The notes beneath the pieces are model-generated. The model ran no database searches. It worked only from the letters and a program-made list of their open reading frames with translations, and was not told the origin of the DNA. DNA of 64,000 nucleotides from Leptoclinus maculatus (lineage: Eukaryota; Chordata; Actinopteri; Perciformes; Stichaeidae). This document shows, in pieces, positions 12,234-24,979 of the stretch (position 1 is its first letter; every line of letters starts with the position of its first letter). Both the position numbers and the translations under genes were made by a program. The stretch lies in NCBI GenBank assembly GCA_032191485.1, contig JAVDOI010000012.1, forward strand, positions 10,292,635 to 10,356,634. The letters are read 5' to 3'.

Positions 12234-15200
12234 ATGGAGCAGCAGGCCTGGATACTGAAGAACTTCCTGGTCCAGCTGGAGAGACAGGAGGCTGTGGACG
12301 AGCAGGCGCCTAATGGCATTGCTGGGGAGTTTACGGTGAGTCAACGGTTTTGTTTCTTTGGTTGAGGTAGCCCACTGTTGTGAAAAGTATAGATGAAGCC
12401 TCCATATAGTAGACGTATTCAATTCGTCGCTCTCGTTATCACATCACCAGAAGCCATGTCATAATAGCTTGTTTAGAGATACTGAATGAACTGAAAGTAA
12501 GTACAACGAGAGGGAAAGTTCATAGTTTTACAGAGTTCCAAAATTTCACAAAAGCGTCTTGTTCAGGGAAGTAACGCGCTGCTATTGTCACGCCACAATT
12601 GTGCTTCCTCTTTGCACTGATGCTTGTCATTGAATGCGCATTGGACAAGAAGGACCCAGAAGCAAATGCAATATAACCTTTAACAACGAACAAAGATTCA
12701 ATTAGTCGAATCGTTTGTTCATTTATCATGTTTCAGTCATTTATCGTGATCATTCACACAGAAGCACATACATATATGCACAAAAAAAACTCGTCCTCAG
12801 AAGTGGAAGGATGACATCATCAGAGGGCTGCTGCCATGGTGATGAGTGACATGCCAGTGCCTGAGGACAGCCCCCTGTGCTTCACATGCTGCTCCCAGCC
12901 CGACCACTCTGAAGGAAGGGTTCTTATTGCATCACTTCCTTTAAGAACAAAGTGCACTCTGTAGTGTTAGCAGCACAGATGGTCTGCAAGGCCTTTAGCA
13001 GACTGTTTGGAACTGGTAGAATTGGCCTCTAAACAAAAAGACCAGTGTCTCAACAAATCCTGTAAGCCTGGACGAGCCATGACTTTAATTTGAGTGTCAG
13101 ACCTTTCGCACAGTAAATTCTGGATGGAAATCCTCTCAGTTTGTAAGCCATCGTGTCAGTTTCTAGTAAAGTGAGTCACAGATTCTGGTCATCCGGGGTT
13201 GAATCACAAAAAACTGACCATTGTGCGTTTGGTCACGTGTGAAACATGCCTGCTATTTGGCCCCTCTTTTTCTTGACTCTCCTGTAAGACTGAACTACTA
13301 TGAAAATACTGCAAAAAATGGCATGACTTATTTTAATTATACAAATGCACCACAACTATCATAGATTTATGTCAGCGCAGTAAGATGGTTCCTAAGTTAA
13401 GCATCGTAAGGCACACAACCATCAATACGACAAAAAACAATATACTTACTATACTATATATTTTTTTGTTCAATAGAAAACATTAATTCATTAATTTGTC
13501 CAGATATTCTGTCACTCATATAACAGCATTGATTATGAGTTATTTTGAAACTTTGTTTCCCTAATCAAAAGTTGGGTAAACATAATTTAGTTGTGTTTAC
13601 TGTATACTTGACTTTATCCGGTCATATAATCCCTCAACATAAGCCAACGCACGTTACATGTTACATTATATTTCATTAGAGAAACAGTTTTCTCCCATTT
13701 GCACCTGTTATGTTTAGTCAATGAGCACTACAGCTTATTACTATATCTCTGTGGAATCCAGAATCATGATAGTGTGAAATAGAACAGACAAGATACACTC
13801 TATAAAGACAACAGGTTATTAGGTACATAATACTGGGAACATTTCTATAATGCAAGGCAATGTAATACATAGTCTCAACAAGAGAGACAATTGAGCTTCA
13901 TAAAGTTAGTATTTTACCCACCAGAGCCACATTCTAAACACAACTTGATTCATCAGCAGTGTAGAATTGCGTGGGGTGAAAAGCATGTTACTTTGTGTAA
14001 AAAAAGTCAGTAGCACTTACTATGACACCCATGTATATAATGGATTATAAACATACTTCTAATGTGTTGTAATCTGCTTATAGCACTGTGTAATTATAGT
14101 TAAAAGTAAGTCAATATTTATAATGCTATTAAACAATAGGCATAACACATTATAAAGCATTTCATAATTACTTATAAGGTCAAGTACCGTAATATATATA
14201 TATAATAGGTCATTGACTGACATTGTTTTTGCATGGATGCATTATAATCAGTGTTACAACATTACACTAAACGTTGTAAAATTGTCTTATTTGTTTAACA
14301 GGTCATAAAAGAAATTCAGTACTCTAATTTGACAAAACGTTTTGATGATTAACAACTGAATGATGAAACTTATAGCGACTTATAACCAGGTTATAATGTA
14401 TTGTATCAACCATATACATTAGGAATGTCATTACTTCACTTAGAGCACACAACAACCACTTGGAGTAATCACATTACAATGCATTAAAAGATGATTATTA
14501 TGTATTACAACTATGGGAATTATAACACACTATGATCCTTGAAGTGTAAAGTATTATGATACTTGACTTTATAAGTCATTATACCATGCTTTATAATGTG
14601 TTATAACTATTGTTATAAAGCTGTATGTATATATATGACTATAATTATACACCGCTATAGGCAGATTAAAACGCAATTATAAGTATGTTAACAATGCATT
14701 ATCGGCATGGGCGTCATAGAAAGGGTTACCAAAAAGTTCTCTGACATTGTGCATTATGACTAAAATGCTGTAATTGAATGTAGGATTCTATATCTTTCCT
14801 GTTTTTCAGAGGTTGAAAAACCAGTCGATTAAGTACCGCACTGACAAGACCTACCCCACCAAGACAGCAGAAAAGCAAGAGAACAACAAGAAGAACCGAT
14901 ACAAAGACATTGTTCCATGTAAGCTTTGCTCAAGGCAGATTTATGAAAATAGCGGTTTGCCATTTATACCTCTGCATAATCTGCATCAGGGCAGTTCAGA
15001 TAAGATATGACTAGGACTCTAAATATATGGAGGTCAAAAAGTCATTTGACCTCCATATATTTAAACATCTGGCACATTAATGCTGAAAATGTGTGAAGAT
15101 GGATCAAAGAATCATATGGCTTACGGTATTAAGTGACATTTAGATGCAAATATATAAAAACTATGACATGGCATCGTATGCAAATGATGTCCTAAATTAA

Positions 15201-18200
15201 TTGATATGTGTATGATGACCTGGAATTATCCAAGGTGATATTGATGAGCTAAAATGTAATAAATAAGTATCTTGTGTTTTTCTAGGTTAATGTGACTAAT
15301 TATGTTGACATCATATCTGATTTATTTTATAAAAAATAGTATTTCTTCTAATATTTATAACCATTTGACGATATGGAATATGTCCATCCAGAAAAACGTA
15401 CACATATTTTTTTCTAATTCTCTATATTCTTTTTTGCCATAAGGTTGTGAAGTACAGCGCTGTCCTTAGTTGTGTGACGTTGACCTTGTAACTACATATT
15501 CATCTCCTTTTAGTTGACCACACCAGAGTAAAGCTCACTCTCACCACAGCTAAAAATGACAGCGAATACATCAACGCCAGTTTCATCAAGGTAAATTAAC
15601 AGTGTCCTTATAATATTCCTATAAATTGCATTTGTACATTTATGTAACTAATATGGTTTAAGCAAATGTTACTAACATCTCTTGACTATAAGTTGTGTTT
15701 TGTCTCCAGGGAGTGTCAGGCTCTAGTGCCTACATCGCTACTCAGGGTCCTCTGTCTCACACAGTACTGGACTTCTTGAGGATGCTTTGGGAGTACAACG
15801 TCACGGTATGACCCGCCTGTCGTCTGTGGACACAATAAGGTCTTTTCTAACACATAATGTTGCTCTCAAAACTAGGTGCTTGGTTACATAAACTGACCCT
15901 TTGAATTCCTTGGCTATAGGTTGTGATAATGGCCTGTCGAGAATTTGAGATGGGAAAGGTAACATCATTTTTTTTCCACATTCCACATTTCCACAAAAGA
16001 CTGTGTTCCATTTGCTTGTAAACCATCAGCACTGTGAGTCAGTTTACCTTCAGCTCGCTGTGGTTTTGAAAACCAGAATGCAAGGTCATTCACCATATTC
16101 AAACACCAGCCGTTCTGCTGTGACCTCATGTTCAGGGTGGCAGGAAACCTTCCAGTATGAGAAACTAGTCTAAGCTAAATGACACTATTAAACATCAACA
16201 CGCTGAACACTAGTCCGCTTTTAGCTTCGTGGTGGTGACCTGAAGCCACTATTTGGATGTACACCTGGCGGTGGACCTAATGTCCCCCGCTCTTCTTCCG
16301 CCAGAAGCTCGTTACGGAGACGGTATAACGGCCTACATCTTTACATTGACAATTCTGGGTGCATGTGCCGTTGTTTAAATGAAGCTTTGATCCGTCCCAG
16401 GCTTTGTACCATTCAACCATCTGCATTCTAATGACTCTGCTAAACTCCTGACCTCAACTACACACTTCGTATGTGCGCCACAGTTTACAGGAGCTCCTCC
16501 GGTCATGCTGACCTAGCAGCGTATGCACAAAGGACATCTTGTTCCTTTGGGACACAGCGCGGGCGACACCGTTACAGGCCTCTTTGTGAACTTACATGAT
16601 TTCATGAGCGTGAAGTACATGAAAAGCGTGACTATTCATAGCTTTATGAATGTGCGACTGTGAAGATACATGAACTAATTCTAACCCAAAGGAATATGAT
16701 TGCAGGATTATAATGATACATGAACAAACGCATGAACTAAACGTTAAGCAAGGAATATAATTGTACACGCATACAAAGCCATGTCTGTTGTGGTTTTAAA
16801 ACAGTTTAAAACTGTGTGAAAAGTAAAATGTGACAAACACTGTGCTTTCTGTACTCTTTTTTTGTAGAAAAAGTGTGAGCGCTACTGGCCACAGAAACAA
16901 GAGCAGCCATTTTTGTGTGAGCCTTTCACAGTTTACTGTGTGAGTATTTTATTTATTCTCATAGTCACACTTCCTACTTTGACGGGTTTCTGTAGAAGTG
17001 TTCCATAACATGTTGCCATTGTAATCTCACACTATCTTCATACAACATCTGTGTCATACAACAATTGATAATGCTATTATTAATAAAATACAAAAAATGA
17101 TCCACCTTTTTTAAACAGCAAGAATAAATATTGACTTTGAAGATGCAATGCTGATTAATTACAGGATTCTGAGGAAAACAAAGGAGATTACCTGACAAGG
17201 ATGTTAAGGGTGACTTATCGCAACGTAAGTAGTGTTTATACTGTACCCTGACTGTAAGAATAACGGTAATCCTCCTGAGACAAGCAAGAGATTATCAGAT
17301 TCATTTGTTGTGAGCTGCAAAGACAAGTGGAAGTTGTTAAAATGACCCATGTAGTCATATTTGACATCTTTGAGGAAGGATCTACTAACGTTTACTAAAA
17401 TAATTTATGTAAATATTTAGCTTTCACAATGACGCAGTTGCAAAAAAAACACGTACAAATGTTTTGTGCTTTGTAAAGAAGCTTATATTGTTGTCTACAA
17501 TGTTGGCAATGCCTTTATTTTTTCCAGTGTAGCCGAACTTTGAAACAGCTGCACTATTTCAACTGGCCAGATCACGGTGTACCAGACTCCATCCCTCCCA
17601 TTCTGGACATGTTGCACGAGATGCGATCCTATCAAGCCCATGATGATGTCCCGTTTTGCATCCACTGCAGGTCAGGCTTCTCTATGGAATCCAATTCTAC
17701 TTAATCTCCTTTTCAGTCATCTGCCTCTGCCTCTACACTCTCAAGACATATGGAGAGGCAACCTTTTCATTTTATGGACCAAAACAGCATTAAATCAGTA
17801 TTGAACAACTTGTAAAAATGTCCTAAACAAAAACATTTTAAGACTTAAGAGAAGTTACTGATGGACAGGGCTTGTTTTATTGCAGGCAAACAGTGATCAC
17901 ACTTTTAGTTCTCATAGAGTAGTTACTATGGGAACGTATTTCCTGTGGGCAGAATGTATACGTCCCCTACTTTAGGCCTTAGAGGTTAGGCACCTCCTCC
18001 CTTTTCTTTGAAACAGGAATAGTGTGTAGGCGGGTAGCCAACGGCCCACTAGGTTTTAAAGTGTATGTGTGTATGTGTGCATTTCCCCTCAGTTTTTCCA
18101 GCCCTTACACTTTGGCTGATTTAAAACCCACATCCACCTTTTTACTGAAACTTACACAACTCAAGAGTCTTGTGACTTGTATCAATCCACACAAGCATCT

Positions 18201-18201
18201 G

Positions 18202-18239
<38 letters not shown>

Positions 18240-21200
18240 CTGTGCTTGGTTATACAGCTGCAGTGTGAGGCCTTATGATAAATAGTCCGTTCTGTGAATC
18301 AGTGCAAAACAGAGCTATTAGATATGTTTTGGGTGGGCGCAAATATAGAGTGAGTTGGCTGTAGGAGGGATATGGGTAAGAAGAACCCATGTGAGGTTTG
18401 CTGAAAGATAAGTGTAGCGTAGTTGTGGAAACGGCTACTTGAAAGGAAGAAGTGTTTGTTCAATGTGCCATTTCAATGACATAGAAAATGAGTTTCATTT
18501 TGTTTGATGCTGTCGTTTTTTTTGTAACCTACGCAATACTTTGTTTAATAGGATATAAACTGAAGTTGATTTTGCATATGTATGATGTCCACATTTTAAA
18601 CATTCAAAATAGTCAATTACTTGGAATTTTATACATGAATATAAGTTATTTTAAAGTATATTAAAGTATATTTTGTGATGACTCATTAGCTAATTTTGTT
18701 GTATATTTTGAGTAGTTATTGATATAAATACTGTAGTCAAATGCGATCTGAAAAAGTGCCCACACCTTTTGAGGATGATGTGTCAGAAATGGAATGTTGA
18801 GTAAGTGGCTGATGCAACCTACATACCAGGAAATCACCCCACTTCTGGGTGATATCGCTACTAGACAGCTGTCAAAAGTGCAAAAACGTGATTTTGTTCC
18901 TCAACAGCCACAGAACAAAAGAACGTAATATCACAAATGTTTGACTTACCAATTTTGAGGGTCCTGGGCTGAGTGGTTAAAATGTGACTCTTTGCTGCTG
19001 TTTTTGTAGTGCTGGCTGTGGTAGAACAGGAGTCCTGTGTGTCATTGATTATACCTGGAACCTCCTGAAGAAACAGGTGAGAAATACCTGCAGTTCCTCA
19101 ATACATTTTGCACATTATCTATCCAAAGTAAGATTCATTTAACAGTAAAGATTCAAGCTGGATTGTGCTGTTTTGTGTGCTTGTTTTTAGATGATCACTC
19201 CAGATTTCAATATCTATGACTTGGTTCAAAGTATGAGAACCCAGAGGCCCTCGGTGGTTCAAACCAAGGTAGTTGCATTTTCTTTTCTTTTTTTTTTTTT
19301 AAAAACAAGCATCACTTGTAACAAATCTTCCAACAGGCAGAACCAGATTTCAGGAAATTCTTTACGTCAGTTGCTTCCTCCTATCAAAGATCTTCTGATG
19401 ATTTGTGTTTTGTGCGTCATGCCACGGGGCTGGGTCACCTAACAGAGCAGGTTTTTGTTGTTTAACCTCAGGAACAATATGAGCTGGTGTACAGAACCAT
19501 CAAGTTGCTGTTTGAAAGATATCTGCAGTCCTTGGAGGCACAGACCTGCAGAAATGAGGTGAGCGAGATCAAGAACACTCCCTTGTGTTGAATGAGCCAG
19601 ACATAAAAATACAATGGAAATATATAATACTCGCTCCACCACCGCCAATCGACAAGCACAACCACCCCGATCAGCAAGGCAGAAACAACAGCTGTGGCAG
19701 GCTCTCTTGTGGTTTCAGTAGCACTGAGGCAGAATGCAGTCACGTGATCTGATAGGAAAGTTAGTCATTTGCAGACAAATAAACTATGAAGGTTGTGTCA
19801 ATAAGACTACTGCTTTACTTGACGCTAAACACAAGTAGTTAGTGATTTGTTCAAGTATAAGACCTCTGCATAATATTGCATACTCCATAATACTACATGT
19901 ACATATCTGCCAGGCATGAATGCATGCGCATGCAAATTGTCTTTATTTATCAAAAGCTGTTGCTGCTGCTGTGACTCACTCATCTGTTAAACTGGCCAGG
20001 TGACAACGGTCCCATCTTCCATCACGACTGACACTGAAAGCGAGCTCTCTGACCTGAGTGAGGAGTTGGATTTGCGGCCACAATTCCAGCACCTTCTTGA
20101 TGAGGAGAGGGATGTTTTGCAACAGTACCACACTCCCTTGCCTTCCGCTTCAGAAAACCACATTGCCTTGAGAGCCAAGGACTTGCCGAGGGACCAGGAA
20201 CAATGGCACCTACTCCGAACGCTTCCTGAGGCCCCGACCACCATCCAGGACCCGCAGGAGGGACCTAAGACCCCCGTAACACAAGCGCATACCAGCCAGA
20301 GAGCCCCTGCAGAAGAGGAGAGGATAAAGGAAAGCGATGACATACCATCACTGAACCCTCCACCTTCACCGGCTGTGGCAGCAGCCATTTGTCTGATGGT
20401 GGAGGACCCTTACTTTGACACACCAATGAGCTCCCCTTCATCAGAGGAAGCACCAATGGACTTGACTAAAGACGCCAAACAATGGGCAGTTAGCCCCATC
20501 GTCAGCACGCCCTCCCTGTGTCTGAATGAGCAGACTCTGGAGCTTAACTGTCCTGCCTCAGGTAAATGGTCATATTTGTGCATGTTAGTCCGGACTACAG
20601 AGACAACAGGGTAGTGGAATTCAATGTTGTAGATATTTGCATTAACTGATGTGCATTTTGCAGGTACTGTTGAAGTTCGTAGAGATGAGGAGGTACCTCC
20701 TCCCCTACCTCAACGAACCCCTGAATCCTATGTAATAGCTGTGGATGCAGGTTGGTGTTCTCAGTGTAGATTAAAAACTAAATCTGGAATATAAATCATT
20801 AGTTTACTCTGTGCATATATCCTGGAGTTTAGAGGATGCGTTATATAACATGTTATGGTGTTTGTTTTTCAGAGCACCCAGATCCCTGTGAAAGGTTAAT
20901 GCTCATCATTCCACCCAATGCTGCTGCTGAGGCTGTCAGGGAGTTGGGAAGTGAGAAAATATCTGAAACTCCTAAATATGTTCTATGGCACACTCAATTA
21001 TGCTTTTCTTTCTAGTGACTCATCTCTGAAGATGACTGATCCCATTATTTGTAATGCAACTGTTTAGTTTAAACGTGGAGTGACTCTTTAATGTCGAAAT
21101 GCGGAGTAAAATATCCAAAACAAACTATGATATCTTTTTCCAGGCAGCCCCCCCTCCCCTGTCCCCCCACTTCCTGAGAGAACCCCAGAATCATTTGAGT

Positions 21201-24200
21201 TGCCCCTTGATCAAGGTGACTTCATGATATCACAAATCACAATCAACAGTAATAATTCTGAATACAAGTTTAACTTCAAAATGTAATAGTTAAATTGATT
21301 ATTCTTGGTTTATCTTTCAGCTCCTGTGAAGCTGAAGTCAGAGGTCAAGCCGGCAGTGGAGCTGAACAGAATAGGAATGTCTTCAGAATGGTCTGGTGAC
21401 TCAAAGCCAGCTGCCTCTGCATCTCAGAGTGAGACGAAACCATGGGTGAGGAGTAAGGTAAGGTTAAAGTCTCTTCGCCTGGAAAGTGTGACTTTCCGTA
21501 AGTGAGTGCCATGAGGGTTTGTGAGATGATGACTTATGCATATTCACATTATTTGAGCACATAATGAAGTCAGCATCTGTTTGACAGACACCTCTGGCCA
21601 ATGGAGAATGTGGATGATACATGTGTCACCCAAACCATGAATTGTAAAGTGGTGGCTCAAATAAAAGGAGATTCAAACCTCTTTCACTACCCTGAAGTTT
21701 ACACTTGAACTGATGGGTTTCTGAAATCATCCTGTATAAATAATGTCATTTTTAAATATTACGAGCATTTAAAATGTCAGTTATGTAACAGCAACATTTT
21801 TCTCTTTCTTGTAGAGTATGAAAGCAAAAATGACCTTCACAGGTAAGATATTTATTGAAACGCAGAGCAAATATGTATACGCACTGGCTAAAAATAAAGC
21901 CAGCTGACAAATTATTGTGTGTGAGAGGGACTCAACATTTCACATCATATCTGCCAGTTAATATGAAATTACTACACATTTGTGATGATTTAAATAGTAT
22001 TTTCTTGTGATATCTCCAGTTCCAGTAACACATCCTGATCTTGCATTGAATACAACTTCAAACCTCCACCCTCACTGTCCACCTCAGGAGCCACTGACTC
22101 CTCCACTGCTTCCTCAAAGTACGCTCACCACACTGAATGAAAAATCCGCAAACATTACTGTCTATGTTATAACATCATAACATACAAACCCACACAAAAA
22201 GAAAATGAAGGAATTCCTTGTTATTTAATAAGAAGCCTTTTATCTTTGGCTGTGCAGCTGAGGAGAGCCTGACTCCTCCACTTCCTGACAGAACCCCCGA
22301 GTCCTTCATCCTCACCACAGAAGAGAGTGTGTATATCATTGCCTCCGTGCAACAGAGAGACACAATTTAGCTCATGCTGCAGTACTTGTTGTCTAAGTGA
22401 CGTGCTCTTTTCCAACAGTTCACGAGAAAACCGCACTCTGCCCGCAGCCCTTAGAAGCAACACGGCCCTTACCGAGGGTAGGCTTCTCATTTGAGTGGGA
22501 TGGCACCGCTCAGCCTAAGAAATTCCTCGACGTTGTTATGAGCCGGAGCAAGGTAATGACTATCATACAAGTCAAAAACTGGGGGTTACAGTTGCTTGTC
22601 AGCACACTAAATAGTGACACGCACCGACTCATTTTCCTTTACTAATCTCAGTGCTTTTCCATTCAGTAATCAACATCATAAGTTTCCATTTTATAGGATA
22701 TTAACATATTTGCTTTCATTTCCCCCCCAGAGTGTTCGAGCTAAAAGTTCCAGACATGGTAAGCTATTTGATGTCATGGATGAATTCCTCTTGTGCTCTC
22801 ATTCTACCTCACCTGGCAGGTAGAAGACAGCAATGTTCTAAATGTGTCTGCTAAACAGCTGGGCACTGTAGGTTTGATCAAATATGTCTCAAACAGGAGT
22901 AAATGGTGTATTTGTTGGGGACTATTTTCAGTATCAGATATGGTGCCCTATAGAGTTATGCTATGTTCACAACAAAAGCAACAAAACTGCCAAGTGTGGC
23001 CAGCTACATTGTCTGCAAGTGGGAGCTGAAGTGTTGCTCAAGCGCTTGTTGGCGTAGTTATGTTGTTAAAGAGTACTGGGAAGCTGGCTGATGGTGCTTC
23101 ATCATGTCATTGGAATGCTGAAAAAAGTTGAGACCATTCCAACTTTGATTTGTAGCGCGTCACACCCGTCACTTGTGGCTGCATGTTACTGGCTTCTATG
23201 GAAAACGACTTGTAGCCTGTTGCTGTGTCGCTGGTACTGTGAACACAGCATTAAAGGGGAACACAACCTAAATTGAGAATTCCAACATGTTATTTTCATG
23301 TCCTACAAAATATAGCTGCAGTAACTGGGGCTGGGGCCTCCTCACCCCCCCCCCCCTCTCTTTTTTGTATACCCAAATGAGCTTTAAGATATTGTGGTGT
23401 ACTCAGTTCTGAAACAGAAAATGTGCCCATATACCCAGAACATTCCCCTGGGTGCTCTGTGTCATCTATAACATCTTTCCCAATGCATTGTCTATGAAGC
23501 AGTTCCAGACTATTTACTTTATGACATCACCCATTTGAGTTTCAGCACTCTAGTTCAGGGATTTTGGAGAGAGTTGTTCATGTTTACTAAATTTTTTGTA
23601 CTATCTTAGACCATAGGAATAATCTGAATTTTGAAAATGGTCGCACTTCCCCTTTAACAGCAGCAGGGCGGTGTATGTGGGTTCGACTCAATATAAAGTG
23701 CTCATGTTCATCATAATGACAGAAATATGTATAAGCTTTTAGACAACAATGGAGGTTTATTCCATTATAATTTGGGAACACAGATAATACTGAGTGGGAT
23801 TTTTCCTGGGATTTGTTGACAGTCTTTTAATGTAGCAGTTTAGTTCAGAGGCTAAATATTTTTTGATGACTGTAATCCACCAGTTTATCACATTCTGCAA
23901 GATTGCGTTGTTTGTTGAGTACATCGCATGCAGGTTTAAATGAGTATTTCTTCCACCACCGGGAGGCATCCTTTACCAAAACAAGAGATGAAAGCTTGAC
24001 TGGGAAAATGTCATGTTAGTTGTTGTCTTGTTCATGATCAATCTAAATCATTGTGTCTATATGAGGGACAGTTTATCATTGTGTTTCCACTGCAGAGCCC
24101 CTTACTGCGGTTCGGCAGCTTGCTCCACCTCCTGTGGTCGTGGCTGGAGCAGGAAGTGGTGAGTTGCTTCAGACATTAGAGGGGCTGAACACTGAACACA

Positions 24201-24203
24201 GCC

Positions 24204-24243
<40 letters not shown>

Positions 24244-24979
24244 GTATTATTAGACACATATTTACTTGTTATTAGATAAACGTATCCAACAGTCTGTCAT
24301 ATAAAACAGTTGTTCAAGGATCGACAACACAGGGGATCTTTCTCACAAATCCATTAGTGAGTACATGGGGGTCGCCATCAGGGCAGTTTCAAAACGCAGC
24401 AAATCATTGAATTTCCTTTCTGTTTCTGTGTTCTTTAGCGCACGTGGGGCAGCATGATGTGAACCACAGGCCCTCCCTGAACACTGAGACATCAGGAAAC
24501 AAATCAGACAAAAGCAATGAGAAGGGCATGTCTCGAACAAGGGTAACTCAAGAGCTACACGCAGATAGTTAAAAAGGAAATTTTTTTTTAGATGTAGCCA
24601 ATTAAATCTATGTTTTTGTTTCCTTTGTCCCAGAGTCTGAAGTTTTTTAGACACAAACAAAAACGTAAGTGTTTATTTAACTGTTAGCTCAATGAATGAA
24701 CTGATGTTTATAGGAAAAGTAGGATTAACACGTTTTAAAACTATATTCTCAGCTAAAACTGACCCTCCACCGCCTCCCACTCAACCTGGAACACAACCTC
24801 CAGCACACGGTGCTTCATCTTCAGTGTTCAAATTTGGTAGGATATGATATTGTACAATAAAGATATTATATACAATGTTACATACAATTTTTGTGACACC
24901 ATCTTCACCTTCCACAGGATTTGGGAACCGTTTTGGAAAGCCAAAAGGCCCCAGGAGTTATCCAGAGACCTGGGTTTGA
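12234..24979 (+). CDS. ptpn22: Protein tyrosine phosphatase non-receptor type 22 (LYP/PEP)
   Basis: A 26-exon model sums to 2,568 bp (855 aa plus stop), with phase consistent at every junction; human PTPN22 is about 807 aa. The N-terminal phosphatase domain (about residues 35-300) shows the pTyr loop KNRYKDIVP (Tyr65), the WPD loop (Asp200), the P-loop [10 protein letters not shown] (Cys232, Arg238) and the Q-loop QTKEQYE (Gln279). A long acidic/Pro-rich interdomain follows, then PxxP motifs of the CSK-SH3-binding type. The C-terminus, [13 protein letters not shown]...TWV, matches the conserved PTPN22 tail. The start ATG at 12234 ([12 protein letters not shown]) fits the family N-terminus. 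In mammals the enzyme dephosphorylates Src-family and ZAP70-type kinases in lymphocytes and damps antigen-receptor signalling with CSK. The odd feature is expansion of C-terminal exon cassettes. RSBN1 follows convergently. Confidence 0.96.
14008..14730. mobile_element. Foldback element with about 190-bp inverted arms
   Basis: The left arm (about 14008-14195) and right arm (about 14545-14730) are complementary with scattered mismatches. For example, ctatgacacccatg near the left end pairs with catgggcgtcatag near the right end, and acacattataaagcat in the left arm pairs with its complement in the right. The ends are flanked by a direct repeat aaaaagt (14001-14007 and 14731-14737), read as a target duplication. 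There is no coding capacity. It lies in PTPN22 intron 1. Confidence 0.8.
15021..15062. repeat. Perfect 18-bp stem, 6-nt loop palindrome
   Basis: The arm aaatatatggaggtcaaa (15021-15038) and its exact complement (15045-15062) flank aagtca. It lies in PTPN22 intron 2, about 100 bp after exon 2. It may be a miniature inverted-repeat remnant. A microRNA precursor would normally have a longer, imperfect stem. Confidence 0.9.
18204..18238. repeat. ptpn22: GT microsatellite in PTPN22 intron 8
   Basis: An uninterrupted GT run. Confidence 0.95.
23251..23656. mobile_element. Short DNA transposon with TTAAAGGGGAA termini
   Basis: Perfect 11-bp terminal inverted repeats ttaaaggggaa / ttcccctttaa bound a 406-bp non-coding segment in PTPN22 intron 21. 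A 5-bp direct repeat cagca lies immediately outside both ends (23246-23250 and 23657-23661), consistent with a target duplication. Confidence 0.8.
24209..24241. repeat. ptpn22: CA microsatellite in PTPN22 intron 22
   Basis: An uninterrupted CA run between exons 22 and 23. Confidence 0.95.

Larger units (their letters stand above)
12234..19558 (+). other. ptpn22: PTPN22 catalytic-domain exon map (exons 1-11)
   Basis: Exons: 12234-12335, 14810-14918, 15514-15590, 15710-15805, 15920-15958, 16868-16939, 17165-17224, 17528-17670, 19010-19076, 19191-19268, 19472-19558. The catalytic motif [10 protein letters not shown] is split between exons 8 and 9: the Ser codon is AG at the end of one and T at the start of the next. 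Intron 1 (about 2.5 kb) holds the foldback element at 14008-14730. Intron 8 (17671-19009) holds a GT microsatellite. No other genes were seen in these introns. Confidence 0.93.
20000..24979 (+). other. ptpn22: PTPN22 non-catalytic exon map (exons 12-26) with repeated cassettes
   Basis: Exons: 20000-20561, 20664-20750, 20873-20950, 21144-21215, 21321-21457, 21815-21842, 22020-22118, 22258-22326, 22419-22552, 22731-22758, 24096-24158, 24439-24542, 24634-24664, 24753-24836, 24918-24979. Pro-rich motifs of the form PPLPxRTPES(F/Y) occur in exons 13 (about residues 510-520), 15 (560-570) and 19 (671-681), with a degenerate [10 protein letters not shown] in exon 18. Phase-0 exons ending in RSK or RTR (exons 16, 20, 23) are each followed by a micro-exon of 28, 28 or 31 bp starting Ser-x-Lys/Arg. 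This indicates tandem duplication of an exon pair found once at the human C-terminus. Confidence 0.9.
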
